A stretch of DNA of 64,000 nt from Biscogniauxia marginata (taxonomy: Eukaryota; Ascomycota; Sordariomycetes; Xylariales; Xylariaceae): contig MU404055.1 of the NCBI GenBank assembly GCA_022695795.1, forward strand, positions 1,054,001-1,118,000, written 5' to 3'. The notes beneath the pieces were generated by a model that did no database searches, had not been told where the DNA came from, and saw only the letters and a program-made list of their open reading frames with translations. Each line of letters begins with the position of its first letter. Position 1 is the stretch's first letter. The translations under genes were made by a program, and so were the position numbers. Of the stretch, positions 1 through 10,719 are shown one piece after another.

Positions 1-666
1 CGTAGTCACAGCCGACGAGACTCCCGACAACTGCCGCTAATCTCACTGAAAGCTCACTCCAGCCCAAATAACAATAGCCGTTACTCTCCCAAAGATATAT
101 ATGCAGTCACACTTTTCTAAAGGCTCAAGCATAGAGAATCCTTCTGCTCCCCCTTTTCAGTAACATACCTGTACTAGTATAAGAATCAGCGAGCGATAAG
201 AGAAAAGAACGAATTATACAATCGACGGAGGCTTGGCCCTTTCATATGGTCCAATGAGACGAGTCATATTAAACATATAACCCACAAGCAATTGCCAAAT
301 CAAGCAAAGACAATCGAGCGCCGATAATGATCGGATGACCTCGACTTGGGCCGTTGCCGGCTGGCACCGCGTACCCGATTCCGGACTACGAGCGGGGCTG
401 AGAGGACGCAAGACGTGTAGCAGCTACAGTTTACTCCACCTTTGGGCTATGATCATATATTTTATGATTATATACCTACTGTCCCGTTGCATATTATACT
501 GTTGCTATCTCCAGGGTCGGTGATAACATCGAGCTACACAGACACATCCAAGCTGTCGGCCTCACCAGAAGAAGACAGAGCTTAATACGGAGGAAGACTA
601 AGGTTCAACCCAGTCACCAAACTAGCAGAAGTTTTTTCTATTCGAAAATTACCCACCGTCATCATC
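1..666. other. Intergenic, upstream of aldolase gene
   Basis: No gene is supported here. The short open frames lack codon structure and similarity I recognise. The last 60 bases before position 667 form a plausible 5' leader for the aldolase-domain gene. An AT-rich patch near 90-106 could be a promoter element but is not distinctive. Confidence 0.5.
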
Positions 667-1909
667 ATGGCCCCTTCAGCAATTACCGAGACAGTGCCTA
701 GCACTTTGGTACTGAAAAGTGGCAAAGAGCCTGTCACACATGGCGAGGAGACCGTCGAAGAGAAGAAGGAACCGACACCGCTAGAGGTGAGCATCTATCA
801 TTTCTTCATGAGTTGCTATTTAGGCTCAGGGGGTTCAGGAGCAGAAGGGAAAGGGAGCTTTCTGTCCCCAAGATCAAGGATCGATAACACTTTTCTCACA
901 AGCTTTAAACCCCTAAATTTCAAGAAGCAAAAAGTCATGGCTGACTCCTACTTGCGGAACAGGCTATATCTCATGGGATGGTTATGCCAGGTAAGGAAGC
1001 ACACTACATATACCCTCCCCTGCTAAGTCATGACACCGGCCGTGTCCTTCGCCCGAACCAGGGAAGGGCGTGGAAGACACTACTGACAAACGTGCGCGTA
1101 AAGGTATCCCCACGTTCCCCAGCTATGCCGAGCATCGGCGCCACGTGCTCGTGCACATGTCGGCGACCTTCCGGTTCTTTGCACGCTGCGGGTTCACCGA
1201 GGGGCAATCGGGCCACATCTCGGTGCGGGACCCCGAGTTCCCGGGCCTCATGTGGATGAACCCGCTAGGCCGCCACTTCGGGATGCTGTCGGCGGGCGAC
1301 ATGATCTGCCTGGAGATAGCAACGGGCCGGGTAGCCGGAGGCAACACGTCGCGGCCGGCGAACGCGGCGGGCTACCTGATCCACTCGGCGGTGCACAAGC
1401 GGCGGCCCGCCGACGTGCACGCGGTGTGCCACGCGCACTCGCTCGCGGGGCGGGCGTGGAGCGCGTTCGCGCGGCCGCTCGAGATGCTGAACCAGGACGT
1501 GTGCGACGTGTTCGGGGCGCACGCCGTGTACGCGCGCTACGGCGGGATCGTGTTCGCGGCCGAGGAGGGGGAGCACATCGCCGACGCGCTCGGCCCCGCG
1601 AACAAGGGCGTCATCCTCATGAACCACGGCCTGCTCACCGTCGGCGCCACCGTCGACGAGGCCGGGTTCCTCTTCGGGCTCATGGACCGCGCGTGCGACA
1701 TGCAGCTCCGCGCCGAGGCGGCGGCCGCCAACGGCCTCGCCAAGAACATCATCAGCGACGAGGAGGCCGCGTACAACTTCCGCATGGCGAGCGAGCCCAA
1801 CGCGCTGTACCGCGAGGCGCAGCCCGATCTCGAGTACGAGCTCGAGGCGGCCGGGGGCGAGGACGCGCTCGCGAGGGGATTGGATGCCCTGCAGCCGCTG
1901 GTGCCGTAG
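667..1909 (+). CDS. Class II aldolase/adducin-domain protein
   Basis: Model: exons 667-786, 963-990 and 1062-1909, giving 331 residues. The exon sum is 996 nt and all junctions are GT-AG and in phase. The middle exon is only 28 nt and encodes AISHGMVMPG, which joins smoothly to the IPTFPSYAEHRRHVL stretch that usually opens this fungal family. Domain: class II aldolase/adducin N-terminal fold over about residues 65-270. The visible metal-site histidines are the HxH in VCHAHS and the later one in MNHGLLTVG; the phosphate/acid loop is EGQSGHISVRDPE. Family members are Zn-dependent sugar-phosphate aldolases or epimerases, or catalytically uncertain adducin-like cytosolic proteins. The fungal group is mostly uncharacterised, so the substrate is unknown. 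Exon 3 is strikingly GC-rich with G/C third positions, unlike BET4 next door. Confidence 0.86.
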
Positions 1910-2664
1910 CCGTAGCCGTAAAAGGCGATGGTAATACTTTCCGTTCAAGTTTACTACAATGTAGTGTATGCATATGTGTAGACGGGTAGATCAAACAAAC
2001 AGAATTGACGATATATCGGATCGAGAAGATTTTGGGGGCCAGGGAGGGGTGTAGGGGGACGGGACAGGAAGGGAAGGGAAGGTAAGCATGAATTTGAATG
2101 GTTCGCAGCACATAGCACTTCTTACGTACATGACACACAGACGAATCTCACATTACATGCATCTAGTGTTTAAGATGACTTTTCTTCTGGTGCCTCTTCC
2201 TCTTCGTCTCGCTTGAACCTTGTCTAGACAAAAATACCTTAGCTGGCCTACATACCTATTTTCATTAGGCGCGAGCCTTTTCACCTCTTGCCTATCCCTC
2301 ACCCCGGCCCCCTAGCTGCAATACGAGGGTTGCAAAGTTTGGATGCGACATCTCGGGACCAGCTTGTTAATTGAGTACGAGTGAAGGTTTTATATATATA
2401 TTATTTTATTATTATTTTAATAATATAGGTAACTATCGTAAGAAGTTATAATATTATCGGGGTTACAACACTCTCCCTTAACTACCTAAGGCAAGCCTTG
2501 GTTGTTAGTCCTAAATAAGGCACGGACCAACGGGGGTAGTATGGAGGATGCCATTTCTAGATCCTCCAGTCTTGGAGACTACGCCGGGCAGGCATCATTT
2601 ATATGCAATCTACCTAGTGCATCGCCCAAGATCTGAGTCTTATGAAACTCAAAGAGACGTCGAC
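1910..2664. other. Intergenic between aldolase gene and BET4
   Basis: Holds the aldolase 3' region and the BET4 promoter. There is an AT-rich low-complexity block at about 2388-2446 made of TA and TTA runs. No gene is recognisable. Confidence 0.5.
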
Positions 2665-3871
2665 ATGGAAATTGTAGGTGTACTCCTAACCGTGCTTCGT
2701 TATTCTCCCATTTCCCACAAATGTTTGCCGGCCAGCAGCCCGTGACTGCTAACTGATTGGGTTTACAACTGTAATAGCATGGCGTAGCCCGTACTATTCG
2801 GGCACGCTCTGCAGAACAACGCTTGACAGACCTCGAAAAGATCAAAACATATCGAGACCTTGAGGACCAGATACAAGCTCAAGCAGCGTCGGGAATCTAC
2901 GGCCTTGCGCTCTTCCAGCTGACCACCAAGCTCGTCCATCTCAACCCCGAGCACTACACAGTATGGAACGTCCGTCGCCGCTGTCTAATTTCTGGCTTAT
3001 TATCCAGAAGGTCAGATCAGGGGTCAGGTGCTCAAGACCCGGTGTCGGATGCTAAAAACCGAGAGCTCGACGCCCACGTCCTACAGTCTGAACTTGCCTT
3101 CATCACACCGCTCATGGTGCAATTTCCAAAGTGCTATTGGATCTGGAATTTCCGGCGGTGGATTCTGTCGCAATGTCTTCTTCGACTGCCTATTCCGATC
3201 GCACGTAAGATATGGGAAACGGAACTCGATCTAGTGTCCAAGATGCTCACCAAGGACCAGCGCAACTTCCATGGCTGGGGCTATAGGAGATTCGTGGTAA
3301 CTATACTTGAAAGTCCCAAGCTGATGGGGAAGAGCATGGCCGAAGACGAGTTCGCGTATACGACTAGAATGATCCAAGGCAACTTATCCAACTTTTCCGC
3401 GTGGCATCACCGAAGCCAGCTCATTCCGAGGGTTCTCGACGAGCGAGGCGCCGATGATAAGACGCGGCTTTTCTTGTCGAAGAGCTGGATTTTGTGAGGG
3501 GGGGCTTGAATGTTGGCCCCGAAGATCAAAGTTTGTGGTTTTATCACCAGTTCTTGATGTCGCAAATCATCAACTATGGGAATCGACAGACCATCGCACC
3601 GGCCTTGACCGTGGATGAGAGGGCTGCCTACCTAAGGAGTGAAATTGACGAGATTGAGGATCTGCTGGCGGACTATGCCAACATCAAGTGGATTTACGAG
3701 GCTCTCTTGGAGTACACATTGGCTCTAGAGCGGCTGGAACAACGTGCAGAACGCGATGGTGGCAAGGCTAGTGGCTTGCAGACCTGGCTGGCGAGGGTGC
3801 GGGCCCTCGATCCCATGCGCGCTGGTAGGTGGAACGATGTTGAAAGAGAAATAGAGCTGCGAAAGAACTAA
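2665..3871 (+). CDS. BET4: Geranylgeranyltransferase II alpha subunit, frameshifted as read
   Basis: Alpha subunit of Rab geranylgeranyltransferase, which with Bet2 and the Rab escort protein prenylates Ypt/Rab GTPases for vesicle traffic. Proposed exon 1 is only 9 nt (2665-2673, M-E-I) before GTAGGT; exon 2 starts at 2778 after a CTAAC branch point and TAG. It reads HGVARTIRARSAEQRLTDLE, the normal start of this family. PFTA-type repeats are visible: HYTVWNVRRRCL, CYWIWNFRRWIL, NFHGWGYRRFVV, NFSAWHHRSQLI and DQSLWFYHQFLM. The frame breaks at the T-run 3469-3472: upstream ends ...DDKTRLFL then stops at 3497, while the correct continuation VEELDFVRGGLNVGPEDQ is in another frame. One additional base there gives a 367-residue protein, normal for the family. 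Sequencing error, pseudogene and real lesion cannot be separated from one sequence. Confidence 0.85.
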
Positions 3872-4347
3872 GAATTGCTACACCAGCGACATATGTAACT
3901 TATGTATTCTAACATACATAACTTCATTATAATATAGGAATGGTTCCGTTGCAATTCCCTGTCACCGATATAACGTCTCCCTGTTGGTCCTGAGTTGAAG
4001 ATGAAGTGTCACGAACTATGCACGTTTATGGAACACGCAAATAATCTATACGTCATTCGTAGGGAAAACGTTCACTTGTCCAAGTTCCTCCGATGAAAGT
4101 AAATTAATGGAAAAGAAGGCCTATAAACGAGACTCTAGCCGCCTCCTACCTGCATATTCCAGCAAGTAATGATAGTTCTAGCCGAAAATGCATAAAGGGT
4201 ATGTCTAGGACTAGCTGAAGATGCTCTCTACAAGATCTAGAACCAATGTTCCAAGATAGAACGTGCACCTCTATTCTAACTGAGAGCTCTAAGTTCGGGA
4301 TTCGATTGCTGATTTTATAGCTGTGGTCAAGCGTCAGTTTCTCGGTT
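3872..4347. other. Convergent 3' intergenic BET4/NNT
   Basis: Tail-to-tail interval with the 3' regions of both genes. AT-rich, with no open frame or RNA gene that I can support. Confidence 0.5.
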
Positions 4348-7300
4348 TCAGTCCGGACAAGATATAAAGGGGTTCGACCCACCATCACAAGTTACTTTTG
4401 CATCACCGAACAACATCTTGGTTCCAGGCATGTAAAACATGGGGTTGGGGACGTCGGCTTGACATGTGTTAGCCAAAGTCTAGGGCATCAAGGCGCATCC
4501 AGGGGAATCTACTAACCATAACCAGAAGCCATCCCTCTCTTCATTACAATGACTTGCTTGCTCTTCCATGCGTGTAGTACAGGCATACCAGCAATAGGGC
4601 TGCCAGGCTCAAGCGCAATGGGGTTGACTGTGTCATTTGCACCGATAACGAGAGTAAGGTCTGTATCCCCGAAGTCGTCGTTAATCTCGTCCATTTCTAG
4701 TACAATATCATATGGTACGCTCGCCTCAGCGAGGAGGACATTGCATTGCCCCGGCATTCGACCGGCCACAGGGTGGATTGCAAAGCGAACATTGATGTTC
4801 CTAGCACGCAGAATGTTTGTAATCTCGCTGAGAGCGTACTGGGCTTTGGCAACTGCCATGCCATAACCCACGACGATGATCACGTTTTCGGCATTAACAA
4901 GCGCATCTGCCGTGTCTTCCACATTGGTCTGCGTGACTGATCCCTCGATCTTGTATTCGCTCGCTGCCGGTGCTGAGATGCCCCCGAATAGTACGTTGGT
5001 CAAGGACCGATTCATTGCGACGCACATGACGTACGATAAGATGGATCCGGAGACTCCGATGAGTGCTCCAACAGTCGTAAGCAACGGGTTCTCCAGCATA
5101 AAGCCTTCGGCGACAAGGGCGAAACCACTATAGGCATTGAGGACCGTAATTACGACAGGCATGTCAGCTCCGCCTATCGCCGCTGTCGTTGTAAACCCCT
5201 TTGCGAATGAAAGGATGGTGTTGGCGCCGAGCGCCACAGCAGCAATCATAGGCGACCCGGGTGCCATGGTGACGAAAGCACCCATTGTTGCAACATTAGT
5301 AGCGAGCATACCGGAATTTAAAACATGTCTTCCAGGGAGAATTAACGGCCGTGATGACATCTTACCAGCTAGCTTCATGAAAGCGACGATCGATCCAGTG
5401 AAGGTAATGCCGCCGATCAGAACCCCGAGATAAGCCGTTACTAGATGTAGTGTCGTGATGTGTGAGAGGTCACCCAGCACACTGCCTATACTGGTCAACA
5501 CTGCCGCAAGACCTACTACCGAGTGTAGTGCCGCTACAGTCTGTGGCAAATCTGTTGGTGTGATCCTTTTTCCAATCACAAATCCCAGAATACTCCCAAT
5601 CGTAGCAAGTGCCCCGAATTGAGTGAGTACTTCGGGGCTAAAACCGGCGGCTAGCAGCGAAGCCAGTACTCCAGAGCCCACACCCATGATACCGAGCAAG
5701 TTGCCTTTTCGTGCAGTAGCTTGAGATGCTAAACCTGAGATTGAACTGATACAAAGAATCGAGCTGACCATGTAGCCTGCTTGCACAAGTCCAGCAGCAC
5801 CAGTTGCAGCTGCAGCAAGATAGCCACCACCAAATAGGACACCAGGAATCGCGTACAACCAGGGGTATTCTGGTGGATCGGTTGGACCTAGTATCAGTCA
5901 GTGTCTGTGGATGATTCCTTGGGTAGATAAACCTTTGCCTACGTTTGAACATGTCTAACATTCTCTTCGTTATCACGAACCCCCCTGATACGTTGACAAA
6001 AGCCAGGAGTACAGATGCAGCACCGAGGGCTTGAGGTATAGTCTCAGGCAAATAGCCACCCCCCATAACAAAGAAGCCGCCAACGCCAACCATTCCTATC
6101 AGCCATTAGTATTTGTTTAAAGCATATCTAAGTATAGTTTCCTACCAGATATAGCATTGGTGACACTCATCAAGGGCGAATGAAGGGCAGGAGTGACACC
6201 CCAGACCACACGATAGCCTATGAGGGAAGCAAGAGCGAAAGTGAAAGCGTTGCCCATGAAGATAGGACCTGTCATTTTTCCAAGTGCCAGAGCAGTACCC
6301 ATACCGGCCGCGACTGTTGCAACTTCACGAGATGTCTTCTGGAACGGCGTAAGGGCTACCGTCGCTTCCTCCGGTTTGGCTGCGGCTTTCGTCGCAGGTG
6401 CTGGAGGTGGAGCTGGCCGAGGGGCAGGGGGCAAGATTTCGCCATTGAGGGTCACGACAGCACCTCTTACAACCTCATCGGCTAGGTCAATCCCAAATGA
6501 CTTGTCTTGCGGGGCCATTGATAAAAGAAACTTGACGATATTGTTGGAATACAACGTTGAAGATTGCGTCGGGAGCCTCGAAGGCAGATCCGTGTAACCT
6601 AAAGCAGAATAAGCAATGCGGGTTGATTCGTTTCACGCAGGAGACTCACCAATGATTTTCACATCGTTGTATGTCACTAGCTTTCCGGCCTCTGTCTTCT
6701 CACAATTGCCACCTGCCTCGGCTGCCAGGTCCACGATCACGGACCCAGGCTTCATAACATCAATCATATCCTTAGTTATCAGTCTAGGCGCAGGCCTTCC
6801 AGGAATAAGAGCTGTTGTGATGATGATATCGACATCTTTGGCTTGCTCAGTGAAAAGCTTCATCTCTGCAGCGATGAATTCAGGGGACATTTCCTTGGCG
6901 TAGCCACCCGCTCCAGACCCGTCTTCCTTGATTTCTACTTCGATGAATTCGGCGCCGAGAGACTGCACTTGCTCCTTCACAGCTGGCCGAGTGTCGAATC
7001 CACGGACAATTGCGCCCATTCTCCTAGCTGTAGCAATAGCACTCAAACCAGCAACACCTGCGCCAATAACAAGAACCTTGCAGGGTGGAATCTTTCCTGC
7101 TGCAGTCACTTGACCGGTTAAAAATCGGCCAAAGGTGTTCGATGCTTCTAGGACAGCCTTATAGCCTGCAATATTTGCCATGGAACTCAGGGCATCGAAG
7201 ACCTGGGCACGCGAGATACGTGGGATCATATCCATAGCGAATGAAGTCACCTTACGCGCGGCGATTTTCTGGACGAGGTCTTTGTTCTGAGCCGGCTGCA

Positions 7301-7811
7301 ACATGGAAATTATTGTCGCGCCCTCTTTAAGGCGGTCAACTTCTGCTAGACTTGGTCCTCGAACTTTCAGTACGATATCAGCTGAGCTCCAGACAGCACC
7401 AGCATCCACCAGGGTAGCGCCGGCCTTCGTATAGTCCTCATCTCGGAAATCCGCTTGAACGCCAGCACCACGTTCAATGATGACCTTTCCGAAGCCTTTC
7501 TTCTTCAATAGAGCAACATTCTGAGGTGAGATTGCTACGCGGCGCTCATTAGGAAAAGACTCTCGAGGCACCCCGACTGTGAGTTTAGAATAGGGAGTTG
7601 AGGGTGGTTCAACAACAGTCGAGTAGGCGTTTGTCGGAATCGTTTTCCTTGCAACATTTTGGCTATTATTCAAGGCATGCCTAGGTAATGCCGGCAGAAC
7701 CGTCGGGTGCTTTACGTGGCTACTATTCCAGTGTCGTTGACAGAGGGTAGGAGCTGCAGAGGCCCTAAGAGCCGGCTCTATAGATAGCGCTTCCTTAGTA
7801 CTAATGGCCAC
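4348..7811 (-). CDS. NNT: Mitochondrial NAD(P) transhydrogenase, fused alpha-beta
   Basis: Proton-translocating transhydrogenase of the inner mitochondrial membrane: NADH + NADP+ to NAD+ + NADPH, driven by the proton gradient. Exons on the minus strand: 7811-6650, 6598-6146, 6095-5943, 5887-4517 and 4457-4348, giving 1082 residues with exact frame closure. Residues 1-65 look like a presequence rich in Ser/Thr/Arg/Lys. Domain I (AlaDH/PNT) spans about 75-385, with [15 protein letters not shown] and the Rossmann loop [15 protein letters not shown]. Domain II contains many membrane helices (about 430-870). Domain III binds NADP with [18 protein letters not shown] and [16 protein letters not shown]. 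The last exon continues [10 protein letters not shown] like animal NNT, then diverges for 11 residues. Yeasts lack this gene, while many filamentous fungi keep it. It probably supplies matrix NADPH. Confidence 0.95.
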
Positions 7812-10719
7812 AGGAGAAGTAGATATTTTCGAAGAAGCTTATGCGTGGCGACAAACCTAAAACACGCGACCCGACCCGCCAAGTGAGGCGTTTTACCGTG
7901 GCACGAGAAAGAACCTGATTCGCGACCCAGGTCGGGCGCAAAAGGGTAGCTGATATCATGTTGGCAGGCCGTAGGGGATTTCTGCCATCCGGTCCAAAAC
8001 GCGACTACAACCAGGTGTTCGCGAGAGCTCCTGACGAGCCCCGGAAACAGCAATCATCACCAAGGGGGGGAAGAGGAGGACTCGAGTGAATAAATGTGTC
8101 GAGCCCCGCGAAAGACAGAAGGGTAACGTTCACTCCAAAAGGGGTGTTCATATGCGACCCGAGATGGATAGAAACGGCAAGTGGAATTGCATTCTAGACA
8201 TTGTTTGTCTCTCTTCCCCTCCAACGGCCCCCTTGCCATCCCCCCCGCTTCCCAAGAACAGCCGGATCATGGTAGGCCTGTCGCGTCCAGACTAAAGCGA
8301 GCAACCCGGGCGCAAGAGAGAGTATAAACACCAATCAGAGCAATCGTAAACGTCTACGTTGTGGTCAAAGATCTCGGTACGCATACGGCCGAGAAAAAAA
8401 CCCCCCCCAGCCAACAGGTGGTAGGGTCCCCGATACCATCCACAGAGTGTGGCTAAATCCAGTTTGGCCAAGATTTCATGTTCGCGCAAGCAAAGTGTCT
8501 GAGGTTGATGACATCGCGGATCGAAAGACGATAAGTCAGATCCGCGCGCTACTATAGAAATGACAAGTCCATAGGGACCACCAGGTTGCGGAGAATGTGG
8601 ATTTGCGGGCACCAATCATTTTTATAGTCGACATTTGTCACAAACCTGTATTTTCCCCCTTGATCCTTTCCATACAACTTAGGTAATAATCAAGCCCGTA
8701 GGCCGCTTCTCTTAGCTCTCCATATCATCAGGCTAAATCTAAGCAAATATTTTCCACATTAGAACATGTGATTTTATTTCCTACGCCGTAGGGTTTTTTT
8801 TGGAGATAGAAAAGAAAATGATGTTGCCCACCAGATATACACGATCATGTAAGTGAACCTAAGATCTCGACAGCTGGGAAACAACTGCTAATTCCAGTTC
8901 TTTTATATCTCCAGGCAAGTTGGTTATATGGCATTAAATGATTTCATAATGCGCCCTGATTCTCTAGTCTGTTTTCAACCTTGTGCCATACATAGAACCC
9001 CCTGACTATTCCTAGCAAGCCTTTAGTAGAGTAAGCACTATTACCGACACCTACCTTAGTCTGCTCATCTTGAGCCTCAATTCTCATCGTGTAGAATCAT
9101 CATGCTAGTTTTGTGTGAGATGATAACTGGGTGTATTTGTGCGACTCAAGCAAGCGATGTTGTTATAAACCAACTAATTGAAACATTATATAATAGTTAG
9201 GTAGGTACCTACATAGAATCCCTTACTTTCAAGCTAAAAACTTTACTCAGACAGAGTATCAACAATTTATTATGCCCATGGTTTTCAGTCTTAATTTCAG
9301 AATAAGAATATTGATCTATACGTATCGAAACTCAAGCGATTCTCGTAGAAATTCCTACGGAATGTTCTGTACTATGTACATATATATCTGGACTACCAAA
9401 TAATAATGACCCTTGACCCTAGTCTCGCCTGCCCGGCTCTAGTTGAGTTGCACAAAACTCGGCCCTTCCCGGCCCGGCGCCGAACACTTATACAGTTAGT
9501 ACAGGAAAACAACACAGTACCAATAAGAGCCCTCGATGTGTGCTCTACAGAAGAGAAAAAATAATAATCATTTTTTCCCAATTTCAACCCTCTCTCCCAC
9601 AATATATACATACCTAAAACCCCCGTTTAGCCGGACTTGCATCGAGAATATGTCTCCTGGTTGGATTATATGTACTTACAGTTTTAAATCGATGACGATA
9701 TCTTTATAGGTATACTAGTAACGCGAGACTATATTAGCTCAGCCACTTATATAACTAACCTATCTCACCTCATTTTCTGTTCTTGGATTACTTACTTACT
9801 ACCGCTTCTTCTTGAAATCGCAGGCAACGTTTCCTCATCCACCCTTCTCTTAGAAATGCGTAGGGGATGAGGTTAGCCCCTTGCTAATTTCCAAACAAGT
9901 TCGGCGCGTTTCGTACCAACCAAAAGTACTATCTAATAGTCCTGAGTTTAGTTGAATTGCACTATACCATCACGTTCTCGTAACTTACAACGCACTGCTT
10001 ATCTACTGGCTTCAGAGAATATTTAGGGACGGTACATAATCAGAAGCGGGGGGTTATTCTTAGCTACAAACCTCTCTACCATATTTAAACGGAATCTAGA
10101 CAGTATATATACACAAGAAATTCACGATATTACTAGTGACAATCTTTGTCTTAGTATATAACCGAACCTTTTCTTTTCTTTTCTTTCTTAGATACCAGAA
10201 AGAAAGAAAAACGCGATTGATTTTTGAAACCGACATAGGGAATGTATTGTATTCACGACAGTAGTAATAGTAGGTAGTGAGTAAGTAAGCAGGGGTAGTA
10301 GAAGAAGGTACATACAAAAACTATACATTAGTCATTTCAGTCTGTTCTGTAGTATTTTCCTCGCTCGCACACTTTCGACTTGACTGTTTCAAGCAGCTTT
10401 GATCGAGCCTCTCTCGCGCGTTTCAACAAACAACAATAACCACCCGAAAAACCTCAAACAGGTAAAACTTCCAAGAGAAAGAGGAGGGGAAAAGGAACAA
10501 GAGAAAAGAAGAAGCTCCTTCTCGCCGTCACTTATGCAAATTAAGGTATCTCATATTCGAATGAAACGTGTACCCATCTTCCAATCTTCCCCCGTCTCAA
10601 CAAAAACCTCCTACAGCGAGGAAATTTTTTCATTTTCAGGATTGATTGGCAAGGTGATCCGCAGCCTAGAAAGAAGAAGAGTTCATCATCAGTCCCCAGT
10701 CCACAATATGTTTTCAGAC
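7812..10719. other. 2.9-kb intergenic between NNT and EDE1
   Basis: Contains the NNT promoter (right after 7811) and the EDE1 3' region. AT-rich with scattered homopolymers (C-run near 8401-8408, CT tract at about 10168-10190). Short frames such as 8292-8615 minus have no recognisable domain. I see no gene, tRNA or transposon. Confidence 0.5.

Noticed and set aside
1252..1989. 245-residue plus-strand frame and 227-residue minus-strand frame over the aldolase gene
   Set aside because: Both are Arg/Ala/Pro-rich shadows caused by the high GC of the true exon; neither has a domain.
4371..4380. GGTTCGACCC, resembling a tRNA B box
   Set aside because: It lies antisense in the last exon of NNT, and no cloverleaf or A box can be drawn around it.
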